Shown here: piece after piece, positions 53,342 to 62,389 of the stretch
Layout of the letters: every line of letters starts with the position of its first letter
Position numbering within the stretch: the first letter of the stretch is position 1
Source: Bacteroidota bacterium
GTDB taxonomy: Bacteria; Bacteroidota; Bacteroidia; Chitinophagales; LD1
Reading direction: 5' to 3'
Length of the DNA stretch: 64,000 nucleotides
Assembly: GCA_018267365.1 (NCBI GenBank)
Contig: JAFDYQ010000007.1
Coordinates: 108,221 to 172,220, forward strand
Position numbers and translations under genes: made by a program
The notes under the pieces: model-generated
What the model saw: the letters and a program-made list of their open reading frames with translations, nothing else
Database searches by the model: none
What the model was told of the DNA's origin: nothing

Positions 53342-55948
53342 TTATTTGACTTCGATCACTTTAGTACTCTCTTCGCCGAACTGGCTGATGACCCGTACGG
53401 CTATCTTTTTGCCTTTGCGGTACTCTACCGGATGGGAGAAGTGACCATATAGCCGGGCAAAGGCTTCATCATCTATTTCCACCTTGACGGTCTTTTCCAA
53501 GGCTTTCTTCCATTTGTCAAATTCATCATCTCCACCACAGAAGAAGACCTGCTTTACGATAAAGTTGCTGCCGTCATAGTCATCATCCATCATCCAGTAG
53601 GCTATGTCAGCACGGTCGCGGGCATTGACCTGGTCTTTTATAGGATCGTAGATGTCCAGACCTAGTATCTCTACTTGTACGGTCTTTGCCTTCTTGTCCT
53701 GGTGCAGGGCTATGTCCGGTTCACCGATGGTCACAAAGCTGCCTGAGCTGGCATTAGGCTTCTTTTTGAGGCCTGCCTGGAGGAAGTCATCATGCAGGCG
53801 GCACTTGGTCACTACAAAGCTGCCCATGCTGGTAGACTGCTCTCCGGTAGCGATGTCACTCTCAAAGCTGAAGCCCATGATGATCAGCCAGTCTGCATCT
53901 CCCCGGTTGCGGCATTCCTTTACAGCTTCGTTTACTGTCCGCTTGCTCACTGTGCCAAACTGTGGCCCCAGATGTATATAGGCCTTGGCCTCACCCCGTG
54001 CGGTCTGGTAGAAGCCCTCTGCATGGAGGTACAGGCTAGAGGAGACCGGATCTACACGGGTGAACTTCGTATGCTCTTTCTTATCTCCGTTATTGATACC
54101 GGCGCTGACCAGTCGTTCAAATACAGTGCGCTGGAAGCGCTCCTCATCTTCTAGTTTATTCCCCTCCGTTAGCGACTTGTCCAGGTCAGACGGCGCGGTA
54201 GGCTCATAGTTTTGCAGTGTCTCTACGGTGAAAGGCCCTGCTACGCGGATACGCTTCTTGTCCTCGTATGGTTTGTCATAGAGTGTCTCATCTTCTGCCG
54301 GCTCGTCATTAGCCAGGCTTTTCAGTGTGATGTGAGGCACCTTCTCATAGACGAAGCCATTGCGGATATCGCTATGGCCGTTCTTGCCATTGTACTTGAG
54401 CTTTACTTTGTACTTATTGGAATCTTTATCAAACAGGTACTCACTATTGACCTCATCATATAGATAGTAGTATGGAAAAACCGCCGTCATGAGGCGCTGC
54501 TTGGCTATATTGAGCGCTATACGGCTGGTATCTATCGTGATCCATCTCCGTCCCCACTGCTCCGCAACGTATGCGCTAGTACCTCCGCCACAAGTCGGAT
54601 CTAAAACAAGATCGCCTGGATCAGTAGTCATCAATATGCATCTCTGAATTACATTAGTATTAGTTTCAACCACATATTGAATATTTACAGGAGCAGATGT
54701 TTCACTCCATAAAGATGAAAGAGGACTAATTGGATAATCACTTAATTTAAGAATATAGTTTAGTGTTTTACCATCATTATATGGCTCTATCCGTTTCAAA
54801 GTCTTCAGTCTATCGATCCCATCAGGATCGCTTTTCCAAGATTTTCCTTTCGGAGGCAAAAACACTCGTCCATTTATTTCTATTGGAAAGACTCTTTTAG
54901 GGTCAAATCCAATGGGATGCATTGCTACGTATCGAACAGGATCGGCTCCTTTAGGTAATAATTTGTGATTTGAAATTTCCTCACCTGTCATTTTAACCCT
55001 TTTACCATCTGGAAGCTCATAATAATTCCAATGGCTGTCCCCTTCTACTATTGACTGAGTATACAATTGTCTATACTTAAGTTTCTCTTTGTCTTTTGCA
55101 TAAAATAGGATAAAGTCCGAAATCTCCTCAAGAAATCTGGCTCCCAGGGGCATGGTTTTTTTTCTAAACTTTATTATGCTAATAAAGTTTTCGCTGCCAA
55201 AAACTTCATCCATAATATTCCGAAGAAGATGGACATTTTCATCACTTATTTGTACAAAACAGGCTCCTGAATCTGTCAGCAACTCACGTGCTATCAATAA
55301 ACGATCTCTGAGATAACTTAGATAAGAATGAATTCCTAGTTCCCAGGTGTCTCTGAATGCTTTGATCTGCTCAGGTTCTGGAGTTAAATCGTCATCTCCA
55401 TCTTTTACATTACGGCTATTGATTTTTATCTGCCAATTACTTCCATACTTGATTCCATATGGCGGATCAAAGAAGATGGTTTGTACCTGACCAGCCATGC
55501 CTTCCCGCTCTAGCAGACTGCCCATGACCAGCAGACTATCTCCCTGTATGAGGCGATTGGTCCAGCGGTCTGTATGGCTGTAGTAGCTCGTGGGCTTCTC
55601 CAGCTCATCTATATCAAAGTGATTGCCAAATGCCGCGAAGAGATCGCCCTGGCCGTCCTTGTTTTCTTTGATGCTATATAGCTGCTTGATCAGTAGCTCC
55701 GGGCTGATATGCTCATGGCGGTAGAGAGAGCGGATATCTACTTTCAGTGTTTCCTCCCGGTCATCATTGCCATATTTGTCTTTCCAGATCAGCTCAGGGT
55801 CCCTGCCCCGCTCATACTGGCTAGCCTTAGGCACTTCAAATTGTGCCTTACCTTTCACTACAGGATTGGCCTGCTCCATACCAGCCTCCTCTGTGCTGGG
55901 TGTATGCTGACGTGTACTTTTATTGTGTTTGTAACCTTTGATGGACAT
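53342..55948 (-). CDS. Type III-like DNA methyltransferase (Mod), mosaic
   Basis: An 868-residue adenine-specific-type methyltransferase of the beta arrangement: FDPPYGIKY (motif IV, about 159-167) comes before LDPTCGGGTSAYVAEQWGRRW (motif I, about 449-469), with the target-recognition region between. The C-terminal 350 residues have no catalytic motif and may contact the Res subunit. The middle (about 54600-55470) is AT-rich (21 of 60 in 55081-55140) while the flanks are not (34 of 60 in 55501-55560), which suggests exchange of the recognition domain. It sits between the GIY-YIG-like gene and the ATPase with gaps of 4 and 9 bases. Confidence 0.9.
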   Translation of the reverse strand: MSIKGYKHNKSTRQHTPSTEEAGMEQANPVVKGKAQFEVPKASQYERGRDPELIWKDKYGNDDREETLKVDIRSLYRHEHISPELLIKQLYSIKENKDGQGDLFAAFGNHFDIDELEKPTSYYSHTDRWTNRLIQGDSLLVMGSLLEREGMAGQVQTIFFDPPYGIKYGSNWQIKINSRNVKDGDDDLTPEPEQIKAFRDTWELGIHSYLSYLRDRLLIARELLTDSGACFVQISDENVHLLRNIMDEVFGSENFISIIKFRKKTMPLGARFLEEISDFILFYAKDKEKLKYRQLYTQSIVEGDSHWNYYELPDGKRVKMTGEEISNHKLLPKGADPVRYVAMHPIGFDPKRVFPIEINGRVFLPPKGKSWKSDPDGIDRLKTLKRIEPYNDGKTLNYILKLSDYPISPLSSLWSETSAPVNIQYVVETNTNVIQRCILMTTDPGDLVLDPTCGGGTSAYVAEQWGRRWITIDTSRIALNIAKQRLMTAVFPYYYLYDEVNSEYLFDKDSNKYKVKLKYNGKNGHSDIRNGFVYEKVPHITLKSLANDEPAEDETLYDKPYEDKKRIRVAGPFTVETLQNYEPTAPSDLDKSLTEGNKLEDEERFQRTVFERLVSAGINNGDKKEHTKFTRVDPVSSSLYLHAEGFYQTARGEAKAYIHLGPQFGTVSKRTVNEAVKECRNRGDADWLIIMGFSFESDIATGEQSTSMGSFVVTKCRLHDDFLQAGLKKKPNASSGSFVTIGEPDIALHQDKKAKTVQVEILGLDIYDPIKDQVNARDRADIAYWMMDDDYDGSNFIVKQVFFCGGDDEFDKWKKALEKTVKVEIDDEAFARLYGHFSHPVEYRKGKKIAVRVISQFGEESTKVIEVK

Positions 55949-55952
55949 AGGG

Positions 55953-56285
55953 CTAAGTATTAAATTTATGGTTCTTCTGCTCTTTTAGTTTTGTTTCTAT
56001 GGCATAGGCTTCCTCCCTGGTCTCAGTAGCCAGCGTGCGGTATTGCAGGTCCTGCCAGTGCTCCAGAATATAGCGTCTTTTATTTTCATTATTCCTGGTG
56101 CCCGTACCGTAGGGTTTAGGGAATAAGGACCGCATTCTTTTTCCGCATTTCTTGCTAATGCCAAACTGTACCAGCTCACCGCTGGCAGTATGACTGATCT
56201 GATATACCCCCGGTCCCTCAGGTCCGGATATGGTCCGGCAGGTCTGTGGCGATGGCATAGCTTTCCATGTACTCCAGCGGCTCAT
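55953..56285 (-). CDS. Small GIY-YIG-like protein
   Basis: A 110-residue protein. [29 protein letters not shown] resembles the GIY ... YIG strand pair with a following Arg, and [13 protein letters not shown] carries a Glu in the place of the metal ligand. The start overlaps the Res stop by four bases (ATGA). It may be a nicking nuclease or an accessory of the restriction system. The assignment is by pattern only. Confidence 0.55.
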   Translation of the reverse strand: MSRWSTWKAMPSPQTCRTISGPEGPGVYQISHTASGELVQFGISKKCGKRMRSLFPKPYGTGTRNNENKRRYILEHWQDLQYRTLATETREEAYAIETKLKEQKNHKFNT

Positions 56286-59200
56286 TTTGTTGCGTTTTTT
56301 TCGGGATTGGTTTCTTTCAGTTTAGCCAAAAGCTGATTCTTTATATCCCTTATATCATTGGCTATTTCTATATAATGCCATTCCGGCATATCATACTTTT
56401 CACGGATGTTATTGACAGCAGGTAGCCACAGATCGGTCACAAAATCTTTCTTGAGCGACTTGTCCTTGCGATTGGCTCCGGTGATCTCTATGATCAGATT
56501 TATGGCCTTGCCGGATGGAGTCTTACACCGTGCTATGAAGTCCGGGAAGTATTGTTTGTCCTTACCCATATTGGTATAGGGTATATAGAAGCCCAGGAAG
56601 TTGTTTTTGACATAGGCTTCCACTTCTTTCATTTCCTCTAGCGTCTTGGCCGCTATATGCTCCCAGAGATTTGCATCCTCAGCCTTATTCACACTGTCAG
56701 CTACTACGTAGTTCACATGGCATTTGCTTGTCTCATACACGGGTTTAGCCGTGAGACCATGCACGTATTTGGTCGATCCTATAGGATTGTAATGATTTAG
56801 TACCGGTAGTATTTTCCTGCTGGTCTTAGTGCCCTTTATGATACCCCTGTATATGTGCTCTGACACTTGCCTGGAGTCTGCATACATGATCATCTGAGGG
56901 AAAGTATCCCCTATACAGTGTATTTTGGTGTCATACCACTCTTCTACTATGCTCTTGATCTGGTTAAACTTGTCATAGCGGGTATAGCCATCTTCCTCCT
57001 TGAATTTGTAGAATAGCAGATCCTTGGTGATAGCATATATGATCTGCTGCCTGCGCAGTGACCTGACCTGATCTAGTGATAGCCTGTCCCTAGTCTCTGA
57101 GAAGGCAGTAAACATAACAGTCTCTGTAGGCAGCCTGGAACCATCCAGCTCAAAATTCTCTAGGGTACTGAAGTCAGCCCGAATGATATCCTCCAGTATT
57201 TCTTCCTTATAACCCAGTACCTGCGGGAAGGGGATCTCATATTTCTTTTGCCGCTCAGGCATGGCATCCACCTTCTTATAGTCGGGAGCAGGAGGCGGAT
57301 CGGTTTCCTTGCCACTTTTGAATAGTTTGAAAGGGACACCGATGATCTGTGCATATTCCGGATCAAAGGTGTTGGTCTTAGCATTGAGGATATAGTTTTT
57401 TCTCCTCAGCGCCCGGCCAGCCACCTGCTCGCACAGTAGCTGAGATCCAAAGGCGCGTAAACCCATGATATGGGTCACCGTATTTGCATCCCAGCCCTCA
57501 GTCAGCATGGATACAGATACTACACACCTGATATGCGAACCCAAACTCCCCTTTTTGCCTACCGTATTGACTACCTCCCTTAGGATCTCGGCGTCTGTGA
57601 TCTGATCTGCCGAGCCGCTGCCATGTATGCGGGCATATTCCCGCTTGAAGGTTTCTATCTCAGTGCTGAATATCTTTTTGAAGCTATCATCTATCTGGTT
57701 AGAGTTCTCCAGGGCATCGCTATCTATCAGCAGGGATGGAGGGCGAGCCACCAGCCTGCCGGTGGCTTTGTCATAATTATTAAATAGGTCCAGATGGCCC
57801 GGTACGGTGACCAGATTGCCATTCTCATCTTCATATTCATAGCCAGCTATGTGCTTATAAACTTCCTTGGATACAGTAGTGTTATTGCACACTACAATGA
57901 AAACGGGGGGACTATGGAAAAGGTCTCCTATCCTGTCAAAGTCACGTTTGTAATTGGTATAAAACTGATCCAGGGCATTTTTGACCAGCGCGGGTAGCTG
58001 AGGTGGAGATTCTTTGATCTTTTTGCCTTCCTGCTTGGCCTCTTTCTTTGAGGTCCGCTGTCCCTTTTTAGATAACTCTTCTTTTACATGAGCATATAGC
58101 TCCCGCAGCTTAGGTGCGGACAGGTCCTGGGTATTATCAAACTCTGGGAGGAATGGTATTTTGACCAAACCGGATTCAATCGCCTCAATAAGGCCAAAAT
58201 CGGAAACTACCCAGGGGAACAAGGCTCCAGCCTCATAGCCGGACCCATTGAGGTAATACGGGGTAGCCGAAAGGTCATAAACACTACGGACTTTAAAGCG
58301 CTTGCTGATCTCTACCAATCCGCTAAACCATACGGCAGCCCTCTCATTTTCATCTTTGCTGTTCTCTTCCTCCGTATTCTTGCCCTTTTCCCTGGGCATA
58401 TAGCAGTGGTGCGCTTCATCATTTATGATAAGGAGGCGCGTATCTGTTTTAAATTTCCCTAGCAGCCTTTTTACAACACTATTGAAGCTTTCTTTGGCCT
58501 CCATCTTATTACCCTCAGCATCCAGTTTGCCATCAAAAGGACTTCGCTTGTTGCCTTGCAGCGTTTTGGGCTCAAAAGAATGGTAGTTAGTAATAACCAA
58601 TTTGCTGTTTAGGCCTTTGAGCTGCTCTTCTAGTGATCTAGGGACTAACCTTCTCTGGTAATAGTAATCTTGGGATATATCATTTTGAGTATCTACTATC
58701 AGCACATTCAAACGGTCTTTGATAGTGATACCAGGTGCCACTAATAGGAAGTTGTCTGCAAATCGATTATCGCTGCGATACTCCTGCCTGTTGAAGTAGT
58801 GGTACAGGATCAAAGAAGCCATGACTACTGTTTTGCCGGTTCCAGTAGCCATCTTAAATGCAGCCCGAGGCAATCCTTGCACCTCGGCTTCCTTAAGTTT
58901 CCGAAGGATATTGCTCCCAACATTTGATTTCTCGGCGATCTCATTCAACCATATCGCAGTTTCAATAGCCTCCCGTTGAGCGAAAAAGTGCTTTTGTTCA
59001 TTAAGGCGATCCGGATTCAGAAACCAGAATTCAAGAAGTGTTTTAGTGACCCTGGTAGTACCTGGATACTGCTCCTCTCTCCACTTCCGGATCTCATTGC
59101 GGATCAGGTTTATGTCTTTATTGTAGTCAATACCGCTTTCCGAGATGTCAAACATTCCCGGAGCCTTGTTGGCTAGAGGCACAGATGCTATCTGGTCTGT

Positions 59201-59332
59201 AAAGGGCCTTCTGCCCTTCATTATTCGGGAATAATTCAGCGTACCGTCCTCCAGGGTTTGATAATATCTGGTAGGTTCCTCATAGGGATTATTTAGAATT
59301 GGATTTTCCAAAGACGAGTAGATTTCTGGCAT
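56282..59332 (-). CDS. Type III-like restriction subunit (Res), DEAH helicase with nuclease-like tail
   Basis: A 1016-residue SF2 helicase. [17 protein letters not shown] (about 160-176) is Walker [10 protein letters not shown] (about 303-311) is the DEAH box, and [21 protein letters not shown] with [10 protein letters not shown] are motifs V and VI. Near the C-terminus [13 protein letters not shown] followed by [11 protein letters not shown] (about 930-955) resembles the PD-(D/E)xK nuclease of type III Res, but Thr stands where the usual Lys of ExK would be. First gene of the operon; it pairs with Mod. Upstream boxes TGTGAACC lie in the divergent gap. Confidence 0.9.
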   Translation of the reverse strand: MPEIYSSLENPILNNPYEEPTRYYQTLEDGTLNYSRIMKGRRPFTDQIASVPLANKAPGMFDISESGIDYNKDINLIRNEIRKWREEQYPGTTRVTKTLLEFWFLNPDRLNEQKHFFAQREAIETAIWLNEIAEKSNVGSNILRKLKEAEVQGLPRAAFKMATGTGKTVVMASLILYHYFNRQEYRSDNRFADNFLLVAPGITIKDRLNVLIVDTQNDISQDYYYQRRLVPRSLEEQLKGLNSKLVITNYHSFEPKTLQGNKRSPFDGKLDAEGNKMEAKESFNSVVKRLLGKFKTDTRLLIINDEAHHCYMPREKGKNTEEENSKDENERAAVWFSGLVEISKRFKVRSVYDLSATPYYLNGSGYEAGALFPWVVSDFGLIEAIESGLVKIPFLPEFDNTQDLSAPKLRELYAHVKEELSKKGQRTSKKEAKQEGKKIKESPPQLPALVKNALDQFYTNYKRDFDRIGDLFHSPPVFIVVCNNTTVSKEVYKHIAGYEYEDENGNLVTVPGHLDLFNNYDKATGRLVARPPSLLIDSDALENSNQIDDSFKKIFSTEIETFKREYARIHGSGSADQITDAEILREVVNTVGKKGSLGSHIRCVVSVSMLTEGWDANTVTHIMGLRAFGSQLLCEQVAGRALRRKNYILNAKTNTFDPEYAQIIGVPFKLFKSGKETDPPPAPDYKKVDAMPERQKKYEIPFPQVLGYKEEILEDIIRADFSTLENFELDGSRLPTETVMFTAFSETRDRLSLDQVRSLRRQQIIYAITKDLLFYKFKEEDGYTRYDKFNQIKSIVEEWYDTKIHCIGDTFPQMIMYADSRQVSEHIYRGIIKGTKTSRKILPVLNHYNPIGSTKYVHGLTAKPVYETSKCHVNYVVADSVNKAEDANLWEHIAAKTLEEMKEVEAYVKNNFLGFYIPYTNMGKDKQYFPDFIARCKTPSGKAINLIIEITGANRKDKSLKKDFVTDLWLPAVNNIREKYDMPEWHYIEIANDIRDIKNQLLAKLKETNPEKNATK

Positions 59333-59571
59333 GAGTTTAAATATTTTTCACTGCGTTTGGAAAAATATCTGCTCAAATCCGTTGTCTCCATACTAAATTA
59401 GCAGGTAAAAACACATAATATACCCATAACTAGGTACTCCAAAGGGTTGTAATCTATATGCAATATATGCGAAACCGCAAGAAAATATGTCCGCACACTG
59501 ATTTCAATTTGTGTGAACCATTTTGTGAACCTGTGAACCTTTTGTGAACTAATACACCACTTTTTTGAGCG
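59333..59571. promoter_or_regulatory. Divergent control region with TGTGAAC boxes
   Basis: Four direct copies of TGTGAAC(C/T) start at 59512, 59524, 59532 and 59543, just before the plus-strand gene at 59572. The rest of the 239-base gap is AT-rich and carries no gene; it must hold the promoter of the defence operon on the minus strand. Confidence 0.5.
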
Positions 59572-60786
59572 ATGATGGAACTTCTGTCCATAGAAAAGCT
59601 AAAGGAATACGGTTTTACAGACCTAATGATAGAGCGACTGGCTGATGCTCAAAATGAGTATGATTGCAAGGTAGCCAATGATAAAGGTTTTTTCTATGCC
59701 TCCAATAAATCTGGATTTATCTATTCTGGCGAGATGGGTTATGACAAGTTTTACGGAATAGGGATTGATCGCTTTAAGACTTTTGAGTCAATGTTTGAAA
59801 AAGCAGTAGCGATGCAGTCCGTAGACCTTCAAATTGACCCTAAACTTCCTGAAGGGAATAAAGCAGCAATATATCATGCAAACAGGAACCTTTACAACTT
59901 CGAGTTTAATAGTTGGATACAAAGATTTAAAGGATGGGAGTACGGTGATGCTGAGAAATACATATCCTTACTCACTAAGGAGGTTTGGTTAGAGTTTATG
60001 GCCTACAAAGCGCATAAGGAGGAAGCGGAGAACCGGCGATATGAAGCCGATAAAGCGAGCTGGAAACTTAATAGCGCGGAGTTAAGGATGCAGGAGATTA
60101 TGAAGCCTATGGCTCGACTGGGAAAGGTGTTTGGCTCCGATAGCTACAAGATTTGGGAGCAAGATTCTCGTGAGTGCCTGGAAAGATGGCAGTACTTAGA
60201 GCCTGCCGATATGGAGTTAGCAGATAGATACAGCCTAGACAAAGAGGCCTATATCAAAACTTTTTTTGATTCCCCTCATGATCATGATGCGAAATATAGT
60301 GAGAAGGCCTTATTGAAGCGGCTGATCAATAATTTGCAGACAGCTAAACATCCCCGGTTTATAGAGTATAGGGAGTACTTGGAATCCCTGCAAAGTAAAC
60401 TTGAGGAGGATCAGGGGGAGTCCATTGCCTCAGTATCAGAAAATGACTTAAGCCGGTCCACTATTGAGGATTGGTTGTATCCTTTTAAGCAAGAGGGGGT
60501 AATCAGGGAGGCCGAATATAACAGGCTGGTCATGGCATTAGAACATTATTTTAAGCGAGGAACATTCCCTAACCTAACTAGTAAAATCAGAGTAGGTCGG
60601 GTAAATAAGAAGCGTTTCGGCTGGGCATTGTCCCAGATATACAAATCTGAAAGGGCGGATACCCTTTCTGCGGATTACTTACAATTTGCGAAAGACTGGA
60701 TTACTATTTTTAGCGATGCTACATTTGATAAGGCAAATATGAAAAAGGGTAATCTCTATAAATACTTTACCACTAAAACTGAGTAA
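59572..60786 (+). CDS. Unknown island protein with RteC-like C-terminal pattern
   Basis: A 404-residue soluble protein, no signal peptide, mostly helical and charged. The last 110 residues (IEDWLYPFKQEGVIREAEYN ... SKIRVGRVNKKRFGWALSQI ... GNLYKYF) resemble the end of the 230-residue protein at 904-1596 in the other island. It is divergent from the defence operon and follows the TGTGAAC boxes, so it may be a regulator of the operon or of element transfer. No known domain. Confidence 0.6.
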   Translation: MMELLSIEKLKEYGFTDLMIERLADAQNEYDCKVANDKGFFYASNKSGFIYSGEMGYDKFYGIGIDRFKTFESMFEKAVAMQSVDLQIDPKLPEGNKAAIYHANRNLYNFEFNSWIQRFKGWEYGDAEKYISLLTKEVWLEFMAYKAHKEEAENRRYEADKASWKLNSAELRMQEIMKPMARLGKVFGSDSYKIWEQDSRECLERWQYLEPADMELADRYSLDKEAYIKTFFDSPHDHDAKYSEKALLKRLINNLQTAKHPRFIEYREYLESLQSKLEEDQGESIASVSENDLSRSTIEDWLYPFKQEGVIREAEYNRLVMALEHYFKRGTFPNLTSKIRVGRVNKKRFGWALSQIYKSERADTLSADYLQFAKDWITIFSDATFDKANMKKGNLYKYFTTKTE

Positions 60787-60797
60787 AGACGCGGTGT

Positions 60798-60843
60798 CCA
60801 CCAAAACCACCAAAACCACTTTTTAGACCACCAAAACCACTTT
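60798..60843. repeat. CCACCAAAACCAC iteron-like repeats
   Basis: Three overlapping copies of CCACCAAAACCAC at 60798-60810, 60807-60819 and 60828-60840, the last two followed by TTT, in the gap before the HTH-Rep pair. Iterons or an operator are possible. Confidence 0.55.
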
Positions 60844-60884
60844 GCACTATTGCGTATCTCCTGACAAAACAGGGATAACGTAAT

Positions 60885-61211
60885 ATGAGTAATCCATTTG
60901 AGCTGATCGAGGCCAGGCTGGATAAGATCGAGTCCCTGCTCCTTAGCATTACGGAAATCGCACCTCAAAAGACCCTGGAGGCTGAAAATGAGGAACTGCT
61001 AACAGTGCAGCAGGCGGCAGCCTTTCTGTCTCTTTCCGTACCTACTATCTATGGTCTGATCTCCCGGAGGGAACTCCCAGTAATGAAGCGGGCCAAGCGC
61101 TGCTATTTCCTCCGTTCTGACCTGATAGCCTACCTGAAGGAAGGCAAACAGAAAACCAATGCGGAGATCAGAGCAGCAGCGGATCAGCATCTGAAGTCAA
61201 AAGGGAAGTAG
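60885..61211 (+). CDS. MerR/Xis-type HTH protein next to Rep
   Basis: A 108-residue protein. The N-terminal 30 residues form a short helix (FELIEARLDKIESLLLSI); LLTVQQAAAFLSLSVPTIYGLISRRELPVMKRAKRCYFLRSDLIAYL is an HTH_17 fold. It ends 1 base before the rep start, so both are translated from one message. It is likely to control replication or the iterons just upstream. Confidence 0.85.
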   Translation: MSNPFELIEARLDKIESLLLSITEIAPQKTLEAENEELLTVQQAAAFLSLSVPTIYGLISRRELPVMKRAKRCYFLRSDLIAYLKEGKQKTNAEIRAAADQHLKSKGK

Positions 61212-61212
61212 T

Positions 61213-62295
61213 ATGCAGAAGCAGTCATACTACACCCCTGGCAGGGGGATACTGGATACATTAGCACAAAGCGCTACAAACCTCAGCAGCAAAAGTGCTC
61301 CAAAGCCTACTATCACTATACCTGGGCAGGGTACAGAGTGGATGGATACAGATAAGAAACAGAAGCGGGCGCAAAAGAAAATGATAACCCAAAAGCTGAT
61401 GCTCTCTCTGGTAGACGTAGCAAAGAAGCAAGGCGAACCGGAGCGGGCCCAGGGCTATTGGAACGCTTACCACTGCCAGAGCAGGGTCATTGCCTCTGAT
61501 GGCAAGTTTTACGGGCAGTATTGTAAAAACCGGTTTTGCATCATTTGCAGCAATATCCGCAAGGCAGAATTGATAGGAAAGTACCTTCCTGTTATAAGCG
61601 CCTGGCCTGATCCGCATTTCGTGACCCTAACAGCCCGGTCGGTCCCTGCCTGCCGACTCAAAGACCGGATGCGGAGGATGCAGGCCGGTATGCAAAACCT
61701 GCTGAAGCGCAATAAGGCCAGAGCGCTCCGGGGCACTGAGATCAGGCTGATAGGAGTGCGCTCCCTGGAGTGCAACTTTAATCCCAAGACCCGCACGTAC
61801 AATCCGCACTTTCACCTGATCGTAGCTACAAAGGAGATGGGTGAAATATTCATCCGCGAATGGCTGGAGCAATGCACCAAAGACTTTGCTGTCTCCTGGG
61901 CCCAGAAATCAGTGAAAGTCAAAGACCCGGAGCGGTCCCTCATAGAGGTAGTGAAATATGGTACTAAAATCTTTACCGACCCTACCATAAGCAAAAGGCA
62001 AAATAAGCCTACCAACATCAAAGTCACTCACAAGGTTTATGCAGCAGCCTTTGACCGCATAGTCACAGCTATGCAGGGGAGGAGGCTATTTGAGCGTTTT
62101 GGCTTTGTCCTCCCCAAACAGCAGAAACGTAAAGGCGGCAATCCTACCCAGCTACAGCAGTACCAGAGGCTGGTGTATGATAGCACTATCAGCGACTGGA
62201 TGGATGCAGAGACCAGCGAGTTGATCTCCGGGTACAAACCGGACCCGGAGATCCTTGGTCTATTGGAGAATCAAATGGATAGGACCACGCGGTAA
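61213..62295 (+). CDS. Rolling-circle (HUH) replication initiator
   Basis: A 360-residue Rep of the Rep_1 type. CKNRFCIICSNIRKAEL (about 103-119) is a zinc-binding opening, HFVTLTARSV (about 134) is motif 1, NPHFHLIVA (about 197) is the HUH motif that binds metal, and VVKYGTK (about 246) holds the single catalytic Tyr. It would nick one strand at a double-strand origin, probably nearby. In an integrated element it can support replication after excision or act as a relaxase-like nickase. Confidence 0.85.
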   Translation: MQKQSYYTPGRGILDTLAQSATNLSSKSAPKPTITIPGQGTEWMDTDKKQKRAQKKMITQKLMLSLVDVAKKQGEPERAQGYWNAYHCQSRVIASDGKFYGQYCKNRFCIICSNIRKAELIGKYLPVISAWPDPHFVTLTARSVPACRLKDRMRRMQAGMQNLLKRNKARALRGTEIRLIGVRSLECNFNPKTRTYNPHFHLIVATKEMGEIFIREWLEQCTKDFAVSWAQKSVKVKDPERSLIEVVKYGTKIFTDPTISKRQNKPTNIKVTHKVYAAAFDRIVTAMQGRRLFERFGFVLPKQQKRKGGNPTQLQQYQRLVYDSTISDWMDAETSELISGYKPDPEILGLLENQMDRTTR

Positions 62296-62304
62296 ACAAA
62301 TTTG

Positions 62305-62380
62305 TAGCTCAGCTATGGGTTGTTTGTGGCTCATTTTATAGCCTTTTTGAGCTGTATTTAGTTACCTTTATGAGCTATAA
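62305..62380. promoter_or_regulatory. TGAGCT operator-like boxes before the Fic gene
   Basis: TAGCTCA at 62305-62311 and TGGCTCA at 62327-62333 lie in one direction, TTGAGCTGTA at 62347-62356 and TGAGCTATA at 62371-62379 in the other. They may be bound by the winged-helix part of the Fic-fold protein itself. Confidence 0.45.
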
Positions 62381-62389
62381 CCCCAGAAT

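Noticed and set aside
49791..59332. BREX, DISARM or a retron system
   Set aside because: Methyltransferase, helicase and ATPase are present, but PglZ, BrxL, DISARM DUF1998 or phospholipase D genes and a reverse transcriptase are absent.
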